Source: Clostridiales bacterium (GTDB lineage: Bacteria > Bacillota > Clostridia > Tissierellales > GPF-1). From it: a DNA stretch of 64,000 nt. Under the pieces are notes generated by a model that was given only the letters and a program-made list of their open reading frames with translations, did no database searches and was not told the DNA's origin. Positions 1-7,703 of the stretch are shown one piece after another. Numbering within the stretch: the first letter of the stretch is position 1; the number at the start of each line of letters is the position of its first letter. The stretch lies in assembly GCA_013619125.1 (NCBI GenBank), contig JABXKS010000064.1:62001-126000 (forward strand), written 5' to 3'. A program made the translations under genes and the position numbers.

Positions 1-1
1 A

Positions 2-388
2 ATAGGCGACGGCGTTATCAACAAGGCGTTCTTCGAAAAGAAATCAACGGTGGATTATATTGGCATGTGTCAGGGCTTCAGCCTCTGCTTCGATGTCAAA
101 GAAACCAATCAAAAGTACCTACCGTTAAAGAATATCCACGAGCATCAAATCGTCTATATGAATGCCTTTCAAAAACAAGGGGGGTGGGCTTTTATCATCT
201 GTCATCTGAAGATCACTGGTGATTTCCACCTAATCCCAATGGAATTATTGAATTACTATTGGTACGAATCAACTCGGCAATCCATTCCTTTGGACGCCAT
301 GGTAGAAAAGGGGTATCCGATCCCCATGGAACAAGGCTTGCCTAATTACCTCTCTGCCTTCAACACCTATATCAGCGCAAAAAAATAG
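2..388 (+). CDS. recU: Holliday junction resolvase RecU, C-terminal part (5' end outside window)
   Basis: The window opens inside this gene and the frame is already open at base 2, so the N-terminus is missing; the GTG at 50 is internal. RecU cleaves four-way DNA junctions during recombination and chromosome segregation in Firmicutes. About 128 residues remain and they follow the family closely. They include the PD-(D/E)XK core, seen as VDYIG followed by FDVKET (Asp and Lys in the D-x-K arrangement, with Asp where Bacillus has Glu), the HEHQ segment, and a C-terminal GYPIP segment resembling the family's GYLIP. The stop overlaps the first base of a terminator hairpin. Identification rests on recalled family sequence, not a search. 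Confidence 0.88.
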   Translation: MGDGVINKAFFEKKSTVDYIGMCQGFSLCFDVKETNQKYLPLKNIHEHQIVYMNAFQKQGGWAFIICHLKITGDFHLIPMELLNYYWYESTRQSIPLDAMVEKGYPIPMEQGLPNYLSAFNTYISAKK

Positions 389-411
389 GGAAGCGAATTC
401 GCTTCCCTTTT
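388..411 (+). terminator. Intrinsic terminator after recU
   Basis: A perfect 10-bp inverted repeat (GGGAAGCGAA / TTCGCTTCCC) at 388-397 and 398-407 is followed by TTTT. It begins at the last base of the recU stop codon. The same 24 bases recur at 2763-2786 after ilvN. Confidence 0.8.
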
Positions 412-623
412 CCTATGAAGGAAAATATCCCCAGGTCTGATAGGTTATTGGCAGAATTCTTATTGGCAATCTTTTGTCGTTTCATTAAAGGGTAACCTTT
501 ATAGTCGAAATTCTAATGCGAATGAACCGTTCTTCAATTATCGTGTTAATTCTCAGCTTTTTCGCTACCTATTGAGACCGTATGATATAATATTTAACAA
601 TACTTAAAAAGAGGGGTGATTTC
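412..623 (+). promoter_or_regulatory. ilvB upstream region with -10 element
   Basis: A 212-bp gap between terminator and ilvB. A TATAAT hexamer lies at 586-591, but no good -35 is seen at 17 bp. The ribosome binding site is GAGGGGTGA just before the ATG at 624. A short direct repeat TTATTGGCA occurs near 448 and 468. I looked for a T-box or leader peptide with branched-chain codons, as often precedes ilv genes, and saw neither. Confidence 0.4.
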
Positions 624-2282
624 ATGAAAATAAAAGCGTGCGATGCGATTATAAAATGTCTCGAAGAGGAAAATGTAGAGATCTTATTTGGTTATCCAGG
701 AGGTGCAGTCTTACCTTTATATGAATCGCTGAGAACGTCCAGCATAAAACATGTACTCGTAAGGCAAGAACAATCTGCAGCACACATGGCAAATGGTTAC
801 AGTAAGGCCTCAGGAAATGTTGGTGTTTGCTTAGCAACATCAGGACCGGGAGCAACTAATTTAATAACAGGAATCGCAACTGCATACATGGATTCAATCC
901 CACTAATTGCTATAACTGGACAAGTATCGTCAGAGCTGATTGGAAGAGATACTTTTCAGGAAGCAGATATTAGTGGAGCGAGTGAACCCTTTACAAAACA
1001 CAATTATCTCGTAAAAAATGCAGCTGAGCTTCCAAGGATCATGAAGGAAGCTTTTTATATAGCGAATACTGGAAGAAAAGGTCCCGTATTAATCGATATT
1101 CCTAGAGACATTCAAGAAGAAATCATTAGCTTCGCATATCCCTCTAAAGTAAGTATTAGAGGATATAAACCAACCTATACAGGGAATACAAGGCAGATCG
1201 ATAAAGCTGTCAAATATATAAATAATGCTAAGAAACCGATTGTATGCGTAGGCGGAGGTATTGCATCCTCTAATGCTAAAAAAGAATTAAAGGAATTTAT
1301 AGAAAAAACAAAAATACCTGTCATATGTTCACTGATGGGAATTGATGCTTTTCCGAATGATTCTGAATATTTTTCTGGACTATTAGGTTCTCACGGATAT
1401 CCTTATGTGAACAAAAGTATTCATGAATCCGATTTGCTTATCGTAATAGGCGCAAGATTTGCAGACCGATCAACACATATGCTTAAAAAAGAGGAAATCA
1501 CTCAAAATGTAATTCATATTGATATTGATCCTGCTGAAATTGGTAAAAATGTGTCTACCAATATTCCGATTGTAGGTGACGCTAAAAACATACTTACCGC
1601 ATTATTAGAATATGAATTTACGCTAAACACGGATGAATGGTTAAGCAGTTTACAAGAAAAACGTCTTGCATACAGAGAAAGAATATTACAAAAAACGGAT
1701 CATGGTGATATTAATCCTAGACGACTTGTAAAGATGATCTCTGAAGCCATGAATGACAATGGAATATTAACTGCCGATGTTGGCTTAAATCAAATTTGGG
1801 CAGCACACTGCTTCAATGCGACTAACGACAGGAAATATATGACATCCGGTGGGCTAGGAACAATGGGCTATAGTATTCCTGCATCAATTGGTGCCAAATT
1901 CGCAAATAACGAAGCTGACGTGGTTGCAGTTGTAGGTGATGGCGGCTTTCAAATGCTCTTAGGTGAACTTGCTGTGATTGCAGAACATAACTTAGGTATA
2001 AAAATTATTGTATTTAACAATAGTCAACTCGGCATGGTTAAAGAACTTCAAGATAATGCCTATGGTAAAAAGTCCAACTACGGTGTTAAAATTGGTTTTA
2101 ATCCTGATTTTATTAAACTTGCAGATGCATACGGAATTGAAGGAATGCGAATTTCTAAAGAAAGCGAAATGGAAAACGCTGTTAAACAAATCTTTGAAAA
2201 CAAAAAGCCATTTCTATTAGAGTGTATCATCGACCCTGATTTTCCATCAACACCTCGCTTAGGAGGAAAACAGTATGAATAA
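624..2282 (+). CDS. ilvB: Acetolactate synthase, large catalytic subunit
   Basis: Thiamine-diphosphate enzyme joining two pyruvates to acetolactate, or pyruvate and 2-ketobutyrate to acetohydroxybutyrate, the first committed step of valine, leucine and isoleucine synthesis. The 552 residues show the N-terminal GYPGGAVLPLY start, catalytic Glu49 in RQEQSAAH, the SGPGATN loop, and the thiamine-diphosphate motif beginning G438-D439-G440 and closing in VFNN. The following ilvN regulatory subunit, overlapping by 8 bp, marks it as the anabolic form rather than catabolic AlsS. Composition is unusual: 13 of 18 Arg codons are AGA or AGG and the DNA is visibly AT-rich compared with flanking genes, which suggests transfer from another genome. 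Confidence 0.95.
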   Translation: MKIKACDAIIKCLEEENVEILFGYPGGAVLPLYESLRTSSIKHVLVRQEQSAAHMANGYSKASGNVGVCLATSGPGATNLITGIATAYMDSIPLIAITGQVSSELIGRDTFQEADISGASEPFTKHNYLVKNAAELPRIMKEAFYIANTGRKGPVLIDIPRDIQEEIISFAYPSKVSIRGYKPTYTGNTRQIDKAVKYINNAKKPIVCVGGGIASSNAKKELKEFIEKTKIPVICSLMGIDAFPNDSEYFSGLLGSHGYPYVNKSIHESDLLIVIGARFADRSTHMLKKEEITQNVIHIDIDPAEIGKNVSTNIPIVGDAKNILTALLEYEFTLNTDEWLSSLQEKRLAYRERILQKTDHGDINPRRLVKMISEAMNDNGILTADVGLNQIWAAHCFNATNDRKYMTSGGLGTMGYSIPASIGAKFANNEADVVAVVGDGGFQMLLGELAVIAEHNLGIKIIVFNNSQLGMVKELQDNAYGKKSNYGVKIGFNPDFIKLADAYGIEGMRISKESEMENAVKQIFENKKPFLLECIIDPDFPSTPRLGGKQYE

Positions 2283-2757
2283 GAATAGACATGTTTTATC
2301 AATATTGGTTGAAAATTATTCAGGAACACTCAGTAAAGTCGCAGGTCTTTTTAGTAGAAGAGGGTACAATGTAGATACGCTAAACGTTGCTGAAACCCAA
2401 GATCCCAATATATCAAGAATCACGGTTACCGTAACTGGTGATGTTTATATCCTTGAACAAATAACAAAACAACTAAACAAACTAATAAATGTCATCAAAA
2501 TAACTGATTTGACAAAACGCCCTTCTGTTTTGAGAGAACTAATGCTCATAAAAATACATTCAAATACCCAGACAAGATCAGAATTAATTCAAATTGCAGA
2601 TATTTTTAGAGCAAAAATTGTAGATGTAAGTCCAAAGAGTGTAACGATAGAAATAACTGGTGATGAAGATAAAAACAAGGGTCTCCTAGAATTAGTTAGA
2701 CCGTACGGGATTATTGAAATGTCTAGAACGGGACTTACCGCATTGGAACGAGGATAA
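2275..2757 (+). CDS. ilvN: Acetolactate synthase, small regulatory subunit
   Basis: Regulatory partner of IlvB that activates it and confers feedback inhibition by valine. The 160-residue length fits the IlvN/IlvH family. Residues 1-75 form an ACT domain, with the HVLSILVEN start, the GLFSRRGYN turn and SRITVTVTGD. The rest is the second ACT-like domain of the small subunit. The ATG lies inside the end of ilvB and its ribosome binding site (AGGAGG at 2262-2267) is within ilvB, so translation is probably coupled. Nine of 11 Arg codons are AGA, matching ilvB and unlike most neighbours. Confidence 0.93.
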   Translation: MNKNRHVLSILVENYSGTLSKVAGLFSRRGYNVDTLNVAETQDPNISRITVTVTGDVYILEQITKQLNKLINVIKITDLTKRPSVLRELMLIKIHSNTQTRSELIQIADIFRAKIVDVSPKSVTIEITGDEDKNKGLLELVRPYGIIEMSRTGLTALERG

Positions 2758-2789
2758 AAAAAGGGAAGCGAATTCGCTTCCCTTTTTTT
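2755..2789. terminator. Bidirectional terminator between ilvN and the radical SAM gene
   Basis: Stem GGGAAGCGAA at 2763-2772 and TTCGCTTCCC at 2773-2782, with an A run on the left and seven T on the right, so it can end transcripts from both sides. The core is identical to the terminator at 388-411. Confidence 0.85.
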
Positions 2790-2799
2790 ATGCATAATT

Positions 2800-4209
2800 T
2801 TATGCGTATTTTTCTTTTTTCAATTTTTCTTTTCCTTTTGCCGCAACAGCTTCCGCTTGTTTGATTCCCGCCGGCGAATCTACCCAAATTTTATCGGCTA
2901 CCGGTGCCCAACCGCCTGCAATCGGGCCGCACTTGTTCATTAAAAACTTCGAAGATTCATGGTCGCCCGGCTGTGTAGAGTGAGCGCCCGACTCCGTCAC
3001 CATCTCATGGATCATTGTGGGATTATCCAATATCGGACATGGGCGAAGATGATTGTCGTTAAACGGCTGTCGTGAAGCATAGGCTTTGAATATCGGCGAT
3101 GCCAAGGCCTCTTTTAGGCTGACATCTTTGATATTTGTATCGGAATAGTGTACGAAAGCACAAGGCTCCACATCCCCTGCCGCATTAATGTGGAAGTAGT
3201 TTCTCCCGCCGGCAATGCAGCCATCAACAAATTCCCCGTCGTTCCAGAAATCCATGAAAAACATGGGTTTACTTTTTCTCATGTCTCGAACGCGATCATA
3301 CATAAAGGATCGTTCGTCCGGGCGAGTGACCAGATCCATATTCGCATCTTTTCCAATCGGCATATAGGTAAACAACCACATAAAGTATGCACCTAAATCA
3401 AGCATGTCGTCTGTGAATTGCTCCGCACCGATCTCCTGATAATTGAAATGATGGTAACACGTCGATACCCCGAAGAACACGCCGCGTTCCTGCAAGAGCC
3501 GCATGCCGCGGGTTACACCTTTGTATGTGCCTTCTCCCCGTCTGAAATCAGTGGCTGCTTCATCGCCTTCCACGCTAAAAGCAAAGGTTAAATTGCCCAC
3601 TTCGGCGATCTGATCAGCAAATTTCTCATCGATCAACGTACCATTTGTAAAAGCAAGGAAGAAACAATCGTCATGTCGCTTTGCCAATTCGATCAAATCG
3701 TCTTTTCTAACCGTTGGTTCTCCGCCTGAATATAAGTAAACGTAGATGCCTAGCTCTTTGCCTTCTTGAATGATTCGATCCAATGTTTCTAACGGCAAAT
3801 CATTTTTCTGATCGTATTCTGCCGCCCAGCAACCCGTACACTTCAGATTGCATTTTGCGGTCGGATCCATTAAGATGGTCCAAGGAATTCGCACCCCTAA
3901 TTCTTTTTGCAATTCATTTTTCTTCGGAATGCCAAAAACAACAGAATTTAAAAAGAAATTCACTGCAAATTTTTTCTGCATCTTTGGATTAACTGTTTTG
4001 AAGAATTTTTGAATCGCCTTTGCCCATGGATCCTCAGGATTCTGCATGCGCACCTGCGCAGACTGGATCACCGTAATATCCCGTGGATTGGTTGCGAATT
4101 TCTCTGCCAATTTCAAGATCTTCGGAAGATTCTTCTCCGGATCCACATTTAAATATTTTACCGCCTGCTTTACCGCAACCTGACTACCAAACTCTTTTAT
4201 CGACTTCAT
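2800..4209 (-). CDS. Radical SAM protein with C-terminal cysteine (SPASM-like) region
   Basis: An enzyme of 469 residues that should cleave S-adenosylmethionine at a [4Fe-4S] cluster; the substrate is not evident. The cluster motif CxxxCxxC is C120, C124, C127, followed by the SGGEPT glycine motif near 161. A later region carries C331, C350 (in AAGDVEPCAF), C391 and C427, resembling the extra-cluster SPASM region of peptide- and cofactor-maturing radical SAM enzymes. The N-terminal 110 residues are a separate, unassigned helical part. The start is the ATG at 4209, preceded by AAAGGGG; the frame extends further upstream but lacks a better site. A TetR gene ends 4 bp upstream in the same direction, so it probably regulates this gene. 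No precursor peptide gene is visible nearby. Confidence 0.85.
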   Translation of the reverse strand: MKSIKEFGSQVAVKQAVKYLNVDPEKNLPKILKLAEKFATNPRDITVIQSAQVRMQNPEDPWAKAIQKFFKTVNPKMQKKFAVNFFLNSVVFGIPKKNELQKELGVRIPWTILMDPTAKCNLKCTGCWAAEYDQKNDLPLETLDRIIQEGKELGIYVYLYSGGEPTVRKDDLIELAKRHDDCFFLAFTNGTLIDEKFADQIAEVGNLTFAFSVEGDEAATDFRRGEGTYKGVTRGMRLLQERGVFFGVSTCYHHFNYQEIGAEQFTDDMLDLGAYFMWLFTYMPIGKDANMDLVTRPDERSFMYDRVRDMRKSKPMFFMDFWNDGEFVDGCIAGGRNYFHINAAGDVEPCAFVHYSDTNIKDVSLKEALASPIFKAYASRQPFNDNHLRPCPILDNPTMIHEMVTESGAHSTQPGDHESSKFLMNKCGPIAGGWAPVADKIWVDSPAGIKQAEAVAAKGKEKLKKEKYA

Positions 4210-4213
4210 TTCA

Positions 4214-4807
4214 CTATCCCCTTTCTTTAATTCCCTCCAGCAATGCATGCATGGTATCTAAGTACTCATCAGCTGTCGATGTTTCCTTATCCATTAAAAT
4301 TGTCAGCGACTCAACCACCGCCAGCAAGATGGATGCCAACGCTTTTCCGTTGACACTTTCTGAAATTTCTCCCGCATCTTTGGCCTTCTTTATAAGCAAT
4401 TCAAAACTGACCAGCATTTGATCCGAAAGCTTAAAGAGCTCATCTTCCAATTCCTGATCCTTTCGATGAATGACCATCCAAAAATCCAGGAATCGATTGC
4501 TAATGGCACTCCCCTCCAAATTCTTCACCAGATATTCAATCAAACGTTCCAAGCGTTCCAAATTCGAGAGTTCCAAGTTCAATACCCGCTCAACCTGCTC
4601 TTCGAAAAAAGCGTACGCTCTTTTTACAATGTAATAATAAATCTCGTCCTTGTTTCGATAATACTTATACAGGGAGGTTCTGCCCATCCCCGTCGCCTTG
4701 GCGATATCTTTCAGATTAGTCTTATAATACCCATTCCGGGCAAATACTTCGATAGCATCGCTGGCAATTTTTAATCGCTTCTCATCATAATCAATAATCT
4801 TTGGCAT
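4214..4807 (-). CDS. TetR/AcrR family transcriptional regulator
   Basis: About 197 residues. The N-terminal helix-turn-helix is typical: an IASDAIEVFARNGY helix, then TNLKDIAKATGMGRTSLYKY, followed by a helical ligand domain. I chose the ATG at 4807, 12 nt after AAAGGGG; in-frame ATGs further upstream (up to 4870) have no ribosome binding site. It is cotranscribed with the radical SAM gene, so it probably controls itself and that gene. A pair of direct repeats just upstream (4832-4866) is a candidate binding region. The ligand is unknown. Confidence 0.88.
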   Translation of the reverse strand: MPKIIDYDEKRLKIASDAIEVFARNGYYKTNLKDIAKATGMGRTSLYKYYRNKDEIYYYIVKRAYAFFEEQVERVLNLELSNLERLERLIEYLVKNLEGSAISNRFLDFWMVIHRKDQELEDELFKLSDQMLVSFELLIKKAKDAGEISESVNGKALASILLAVVESLTILMDKETSTADEYLDTMHALLEGIKERG

Positions 4808-4831
4808 AAACTGCTTCATCCCCTTTTTATC

Positions 4832-4866
4832 TTTTATAGACATCAGTGTTTTTATAGACGCGCGTG
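4832..4866. repeat. Tandem 17-bp direct repeat upstream of the tetR gene
   Basis: Two copies of TTTTATAGAC-N4-GTG at 4832-4848 and 4850-4866, an 18-bp period, with 13 of 17 positions identical. The second copy continues into a nearly palindromic GACGCGCGTGTC. The position just before the regulator fits an operator, but this is inferred from location only. Confidence 0.45.
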
Positions 4867-5060
4867 TCACTTACAATTTAATTATATGCTCTTTTCTAAA
4901 AATGTCAATTTTGTTTCCGCGAATTTACGATCTGAAAACAGGCTTTTTTTATTTTATTCCTAAACTTGTTAGAATTTGTAATGTATATTTTTTGAAATTC
5001 ACTTTTATTCTCCCATCTTTTAGGTATCATATAAGTAAGTGTATTTTGGGGGAGGAAGAA

Positions 5061-5504
5061 ATGAGAAAACAGGACGGTTTTACCTTGCTTGAATTAGTTG
5101 TTGTACTCGCCATACTAGGAATCCTTTTAGCAATCGCAGTACCCAATTATTTGGGCATCAACGAAAGTGCAGACAACAATGCGCAAGGCGTACAAGCAGC
5201 TTTGATCGCCAAGAGCCTGCAACAGGAATTTGCCGATGATTTTGCAACCGTTGATGAAACACCGGATCCGTCTGTATTGATGGCCGATGATTCCGATGGT
5301 TTGTCCACCATCATAACTGGATTTAAAATCGATGACAATGCTCCAATCCGTGGTCATCTTTGCTTTACTTATCTGACAGCTGCCGATCCTACACCTCCAT
5401 ATTTCGACTACGAAATCACCGATGGCACTGACACACTGACCCTGAAGTATGTTAAGTCAACCAGCGTAACCCTCGACAATCTGGCAACAGTCAATTACTA
5501 TTGA
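5061..5504 (+). CDS. Type IV prepilin-like protein (isolated)
   Basis: A 147-residue protein with a class III prepilin signal: MRKQDG then FTLLELVVVLAILGILLAI, with cleavage expected after Gly6, Glu at position 5 of the mature protein and an N-terminal hydrophobic helix of about 20 residues. The remainder is a short acidic, threonine-rich head with one cysteine. The start ATG at 5061 has GGGGGAGGAAG in front; the frame extends upstream but that part is not protein-like. No prepilin peptidase, assembly ATPase or PilC lies in the window, so it must use machinery encoded elsewhere. It could be a pilin or a type II secretion or competence pseudopilin. Confidence 0.82.
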   Translation: MRKQDGFTLLELVVVLAILGILLAIAVPNYLGINESADNNAQGVQAALIAKSLQQEFADDFATVDETPDPSVLMADDSDGLSTIITGFKIDDNAPIRGHLCFTYLTAADPTPPYFDYEITDGTDTLTLKYVKSTSVTLDNLATVNYY

Positions 5505-5518
5505 TTCTTTCCAAAACC

Positions 5519-5553
5519 AAACGCCCTTTGCGAATTTTCGCAAAGGGCGTTTC
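5519..5553. terminator. Intrinsic terminator after the prepilin gene
   Basis: 13-bp stem ACGCCCTTTGCGA (5521-5533) and its complement (5538-5550), loop ATTT, with AAA before and TTTC after. The next 137 bp to 5687 contain nothing I can identify. Confidence 0.85.
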
Positions 5554-5687
5554 TTACGTTTTCATTTCTGTTTTCCAAAAAAGTAAATCAAGTGTGGCTT
5601 TCCCACCCCACGATGATACTTCTACCCTCGCAGCACCTGTTTCTAGATTTTCTCAACTTTGCGCTATCGATTGCTTTCTATTTCCAA

Positions 5688-6686
5688 TTAAATTTCGAAG
5701 GGTGTTTCCAGTGATTTCACCAACAACTGAATCGCTGCTTCCACATCCTCCTTGGAGATCACCTCATGATCCGAATGGCCATAACGGGTTGGGATCGATA
5801 AACAAGATGCTGGAACCCCTTCCTTGGTCAAACTCATGGCGCCTGCATCGGTTCCACCAAACTCCAAGACCTCCATCTGATACTTGATTGTATGCTTCTC
5901 ACAAAGAGCAATCAATCGATCATTCACCTTTGGATGAGACAACAGCGAATTGTCTCGCACCTTAATGGCTACGCCATCATGAAGAGAAACCGCAAATCGC
6001 TTTGCTTCCGGCGTATCGCCCGATAAGGTAATATCCACGGCCAATCCTACATCAGGTTCAATGCGATAGGCGCTGGTTCGCGCACCCCGTGTTCCTACCT
6101 CTTCCTGCGCTGTGAAAACAAAGTAGCAATCATTTTCAACTTTTTCAAGTCGCTTCAAGGCTTCCATCATTACAAAACAACCGATTCGATCATCCATGGC
6201 ACGCGCCATGGCCGTATGCTCCGATTCCACATACTCGCTATAGTATACGCATATATCACCAATCGATACCCAACCGAGGGCTTCTTCCTTGGTTTTCGCT
6301 CCAATATCCAGATACAAATGCTCCAAACGACTCTTCTCGATCGCTTGCTTTTCTTCCCGGCCTACAATACCAATTCGCCCATCTTCAAAGATAAATCGTT
6401 GCCCAATGGTGACTTCCATCATAATGCCCCCGACATTGGTAAAGCGCACAAACCCTTTGTCGTCCACATCCGTAACCATTAAGCCAATCTGATCCATATG
6501 ACCAGCAATCATAACCTTGGGACCCATTCCCTTCTTGTGAGCGATCAGATTACCAAGGGAATCTACCGTCATCTCATCGACATAGTCTTTCATCGCTTCT
6601 TGAATATAAGCAACCACTTTTTCTTCATGGCCCGAGGGACCATAGATCCCTGTAATTTCTTTTAATCCTTCTGAATTGAATTTCAT
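5688..6686 (-). CDS. M42 family metallo-aminopeptidase (copy 1 of 3)
   Basis: TET-type zinc or cobalt aminopeptidase, a family that builds large tetrahedral dodecamers and trims peptides in the cytoplasm. At 332 residues the catalytic set is complete: His63 and Asp65 (AGHMDQ), Asp165 (AMDDR), Glu195-Glu196 (TAQEEVG), Asp218 (AVDI) and His304 (RYGHSDHE). The GTDAGA segment near 279 is intact. A strong AGGAGG lies 9 nt before the ATG, and the gene directly abuts copy 2, so the three copies form one transcription unit read leftward. It is the most canonical of the three. Confidence 0.92.
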   Translation of the reverse strand: MKFNSEGLKEITGIYGPSGHEEKVVAYIQEAMKDYVDEMTVDSLGNLIAHKKGMGPKVMIAGHMDQIGLMVTDVDDKGFVRFTNVGGIMMEVTIGQRFIFEDGRIGIVGREEKQAIEKSRLEHLYLDIGAKTKEEALGWVSIGDICVYYSEYVESEHTAMARAMDDRIGCFVMMEALKRLEKVENDCYFVFTAQEEVGTRGARTSAYRIEPDVGLAVDITLSGDTPEAKRFAVSLHDGVAIKVRDNSLLSHPKVNDRLIALCEKHTIKYQMEVLEFGGTDAGAMSLTKEGVPASCLSIPTRYGHSDHEVISKEDVEAAIQLLVKSLETPFEI

Positions 6687-7703
6687 CTATGCTTCCTCCT
6701 TCTCGTTCACCGACACCCATGCCGTCAAAAATGTTTTCAGACCCTGTAGATCTCGCTCATCGCAAAGCGCTACCGGACTGTGCATATATCGAATTGGCAA
6801 GGCAAGTACGCCTACAGCACGTCCTTCTTCCACCAGTTGCATGAAATTCGACTCAAAATATTGAGTGCCATGTACCACGCTCTGCACGGAGATCGCCGCC
6901 TTCTTGGCGGTTTGTTCTAAACGCTTGCGCAACTTGGGATCCAGTATCGCCCGCATCTCCTTGATCAAGATGCAAGGTCCCGCCCCCAGGGATATCTTCG
7001 ACTGCCGTCCTTTGTGATCCGGTGCATCTGTCGCATCGATACCGTCTAGAATCAAAATTTCATCGGGCCTTGTCCCCCAACTAACGGGGATTGCTCCTCT
7101 TCCGCCAATCAATCGCATAACTGTAAATGCAACCACGATGGTCGCTTCATGCTCTTCTTTCAGCAATTCCAAAACGATTTCAATAGGAAGTCTACTGTCC
7201 AAGGCTTTCCCCTTGTACTTGCGGTCTCCAAAGGCTTCCCCTTCCACTGCTAGGGAAACAAAATCGCCCCGTTTTACTTTTCCCTCAGCTTCCTCTTTGC
7301 TGGAAGCGCCAATATCAAGATACAAGGACTTTCGTCCAATCATTTCTTTTCTTTCCGCGGCCTTTTGAAGGTGAATCGGTTTCGCGCCGATCACACCGGG
7401 GATCTGATCTTTTCCGATCATAATCCGCTTGGACACCCATTGTTTCAGATCAACAGGACCTACGGTTAAAAACTTAATCAAGCCGGCTGAATCAATCTCC
7501 GATACCATCAAACCCACTTCATCCATATGAGCAACCAATAGAATTTCACGCTGGCTTCGGCCTGTTTTCTTTACAACCACATTGCCTAGCGCATCAATCT
7601 TTGGCGTCAATCCCAGTTCCTTGATCTCTTGAAGAATCTGATCACGAACTGCTGTCTCTTCTCCCGATACACCAGGCAGTCCAACTAGTTTGTCTCGTAA
7701 CAC
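6687..7703 (-). CDS. M42 family peptidase homologue, catalytic glutamates missing (copy 2 of 3)
   Basis: 338 residues with the M42 fold and several metal ligands kept: His59 and Asp61 (AHMDE), Asp169 (ALDSR), Asp220 (ILDG), His308 (RYMHS). The Gln-Glu-Glu that supplies the general base and a metal ligand is replaced by Met196-Arg197-Leu198 within TVMRLIGGRG, and the GTDAGA segment has become TQYFESN. It is therefore probably inactive as a peptidase and may serve as a structural or regulatory subunit with its neighbours. The reading frame is intact and well preserved, which argues against a decaying pseudogene. It overlaps copy 3 by 19 bp and abuts copy 1. Confidence 0.85.
   Translation of the reverse strand: MLRDKLVGLPGVSGEETAVRDQILQEIKELGLTPKIDALGNVVVKKTGRSQREILLVAHMDEVGLMVSEIDSAGLIKFLTVGPVDLKQWVSKRIMIGKDQIPGVIGAKPIHLQKAAERKEMIGRKSLYLDIGASSKEEAEGKVKRGDFVSLAVEGEAFGDRKYKGKALDSRLPIEIVLELLKEEHEATIVVAFTVMRLIGGRGAIPVSWGTRPDEILILDGIDATDAPDHKGRQSKISLGAGPCILIKEMRAILDPKLRKRLEQTAKKAAISVQSVVHGTQYFESNFMQLVEEGRAVGVLALPIRYMHSPVALCDERDLQGLKTFLTAWVSVNEKEEA

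Noticed and set aside
412-623. Possible T-box or leader-peptide attenuator upstream of ilvB
   Set aside because: No T-box core sequence, no specifier-stem pattern, no run of Leu, Val or Ile codons and no terminator before ilvB were found.
6687-7703. Calling the middle M42 gene a pseudogene
   Set aside because: The frame is full length with a good start, overlapping neighbours and most ligand residues retained, so an intact non-catalytic homologue is more likely than decay.
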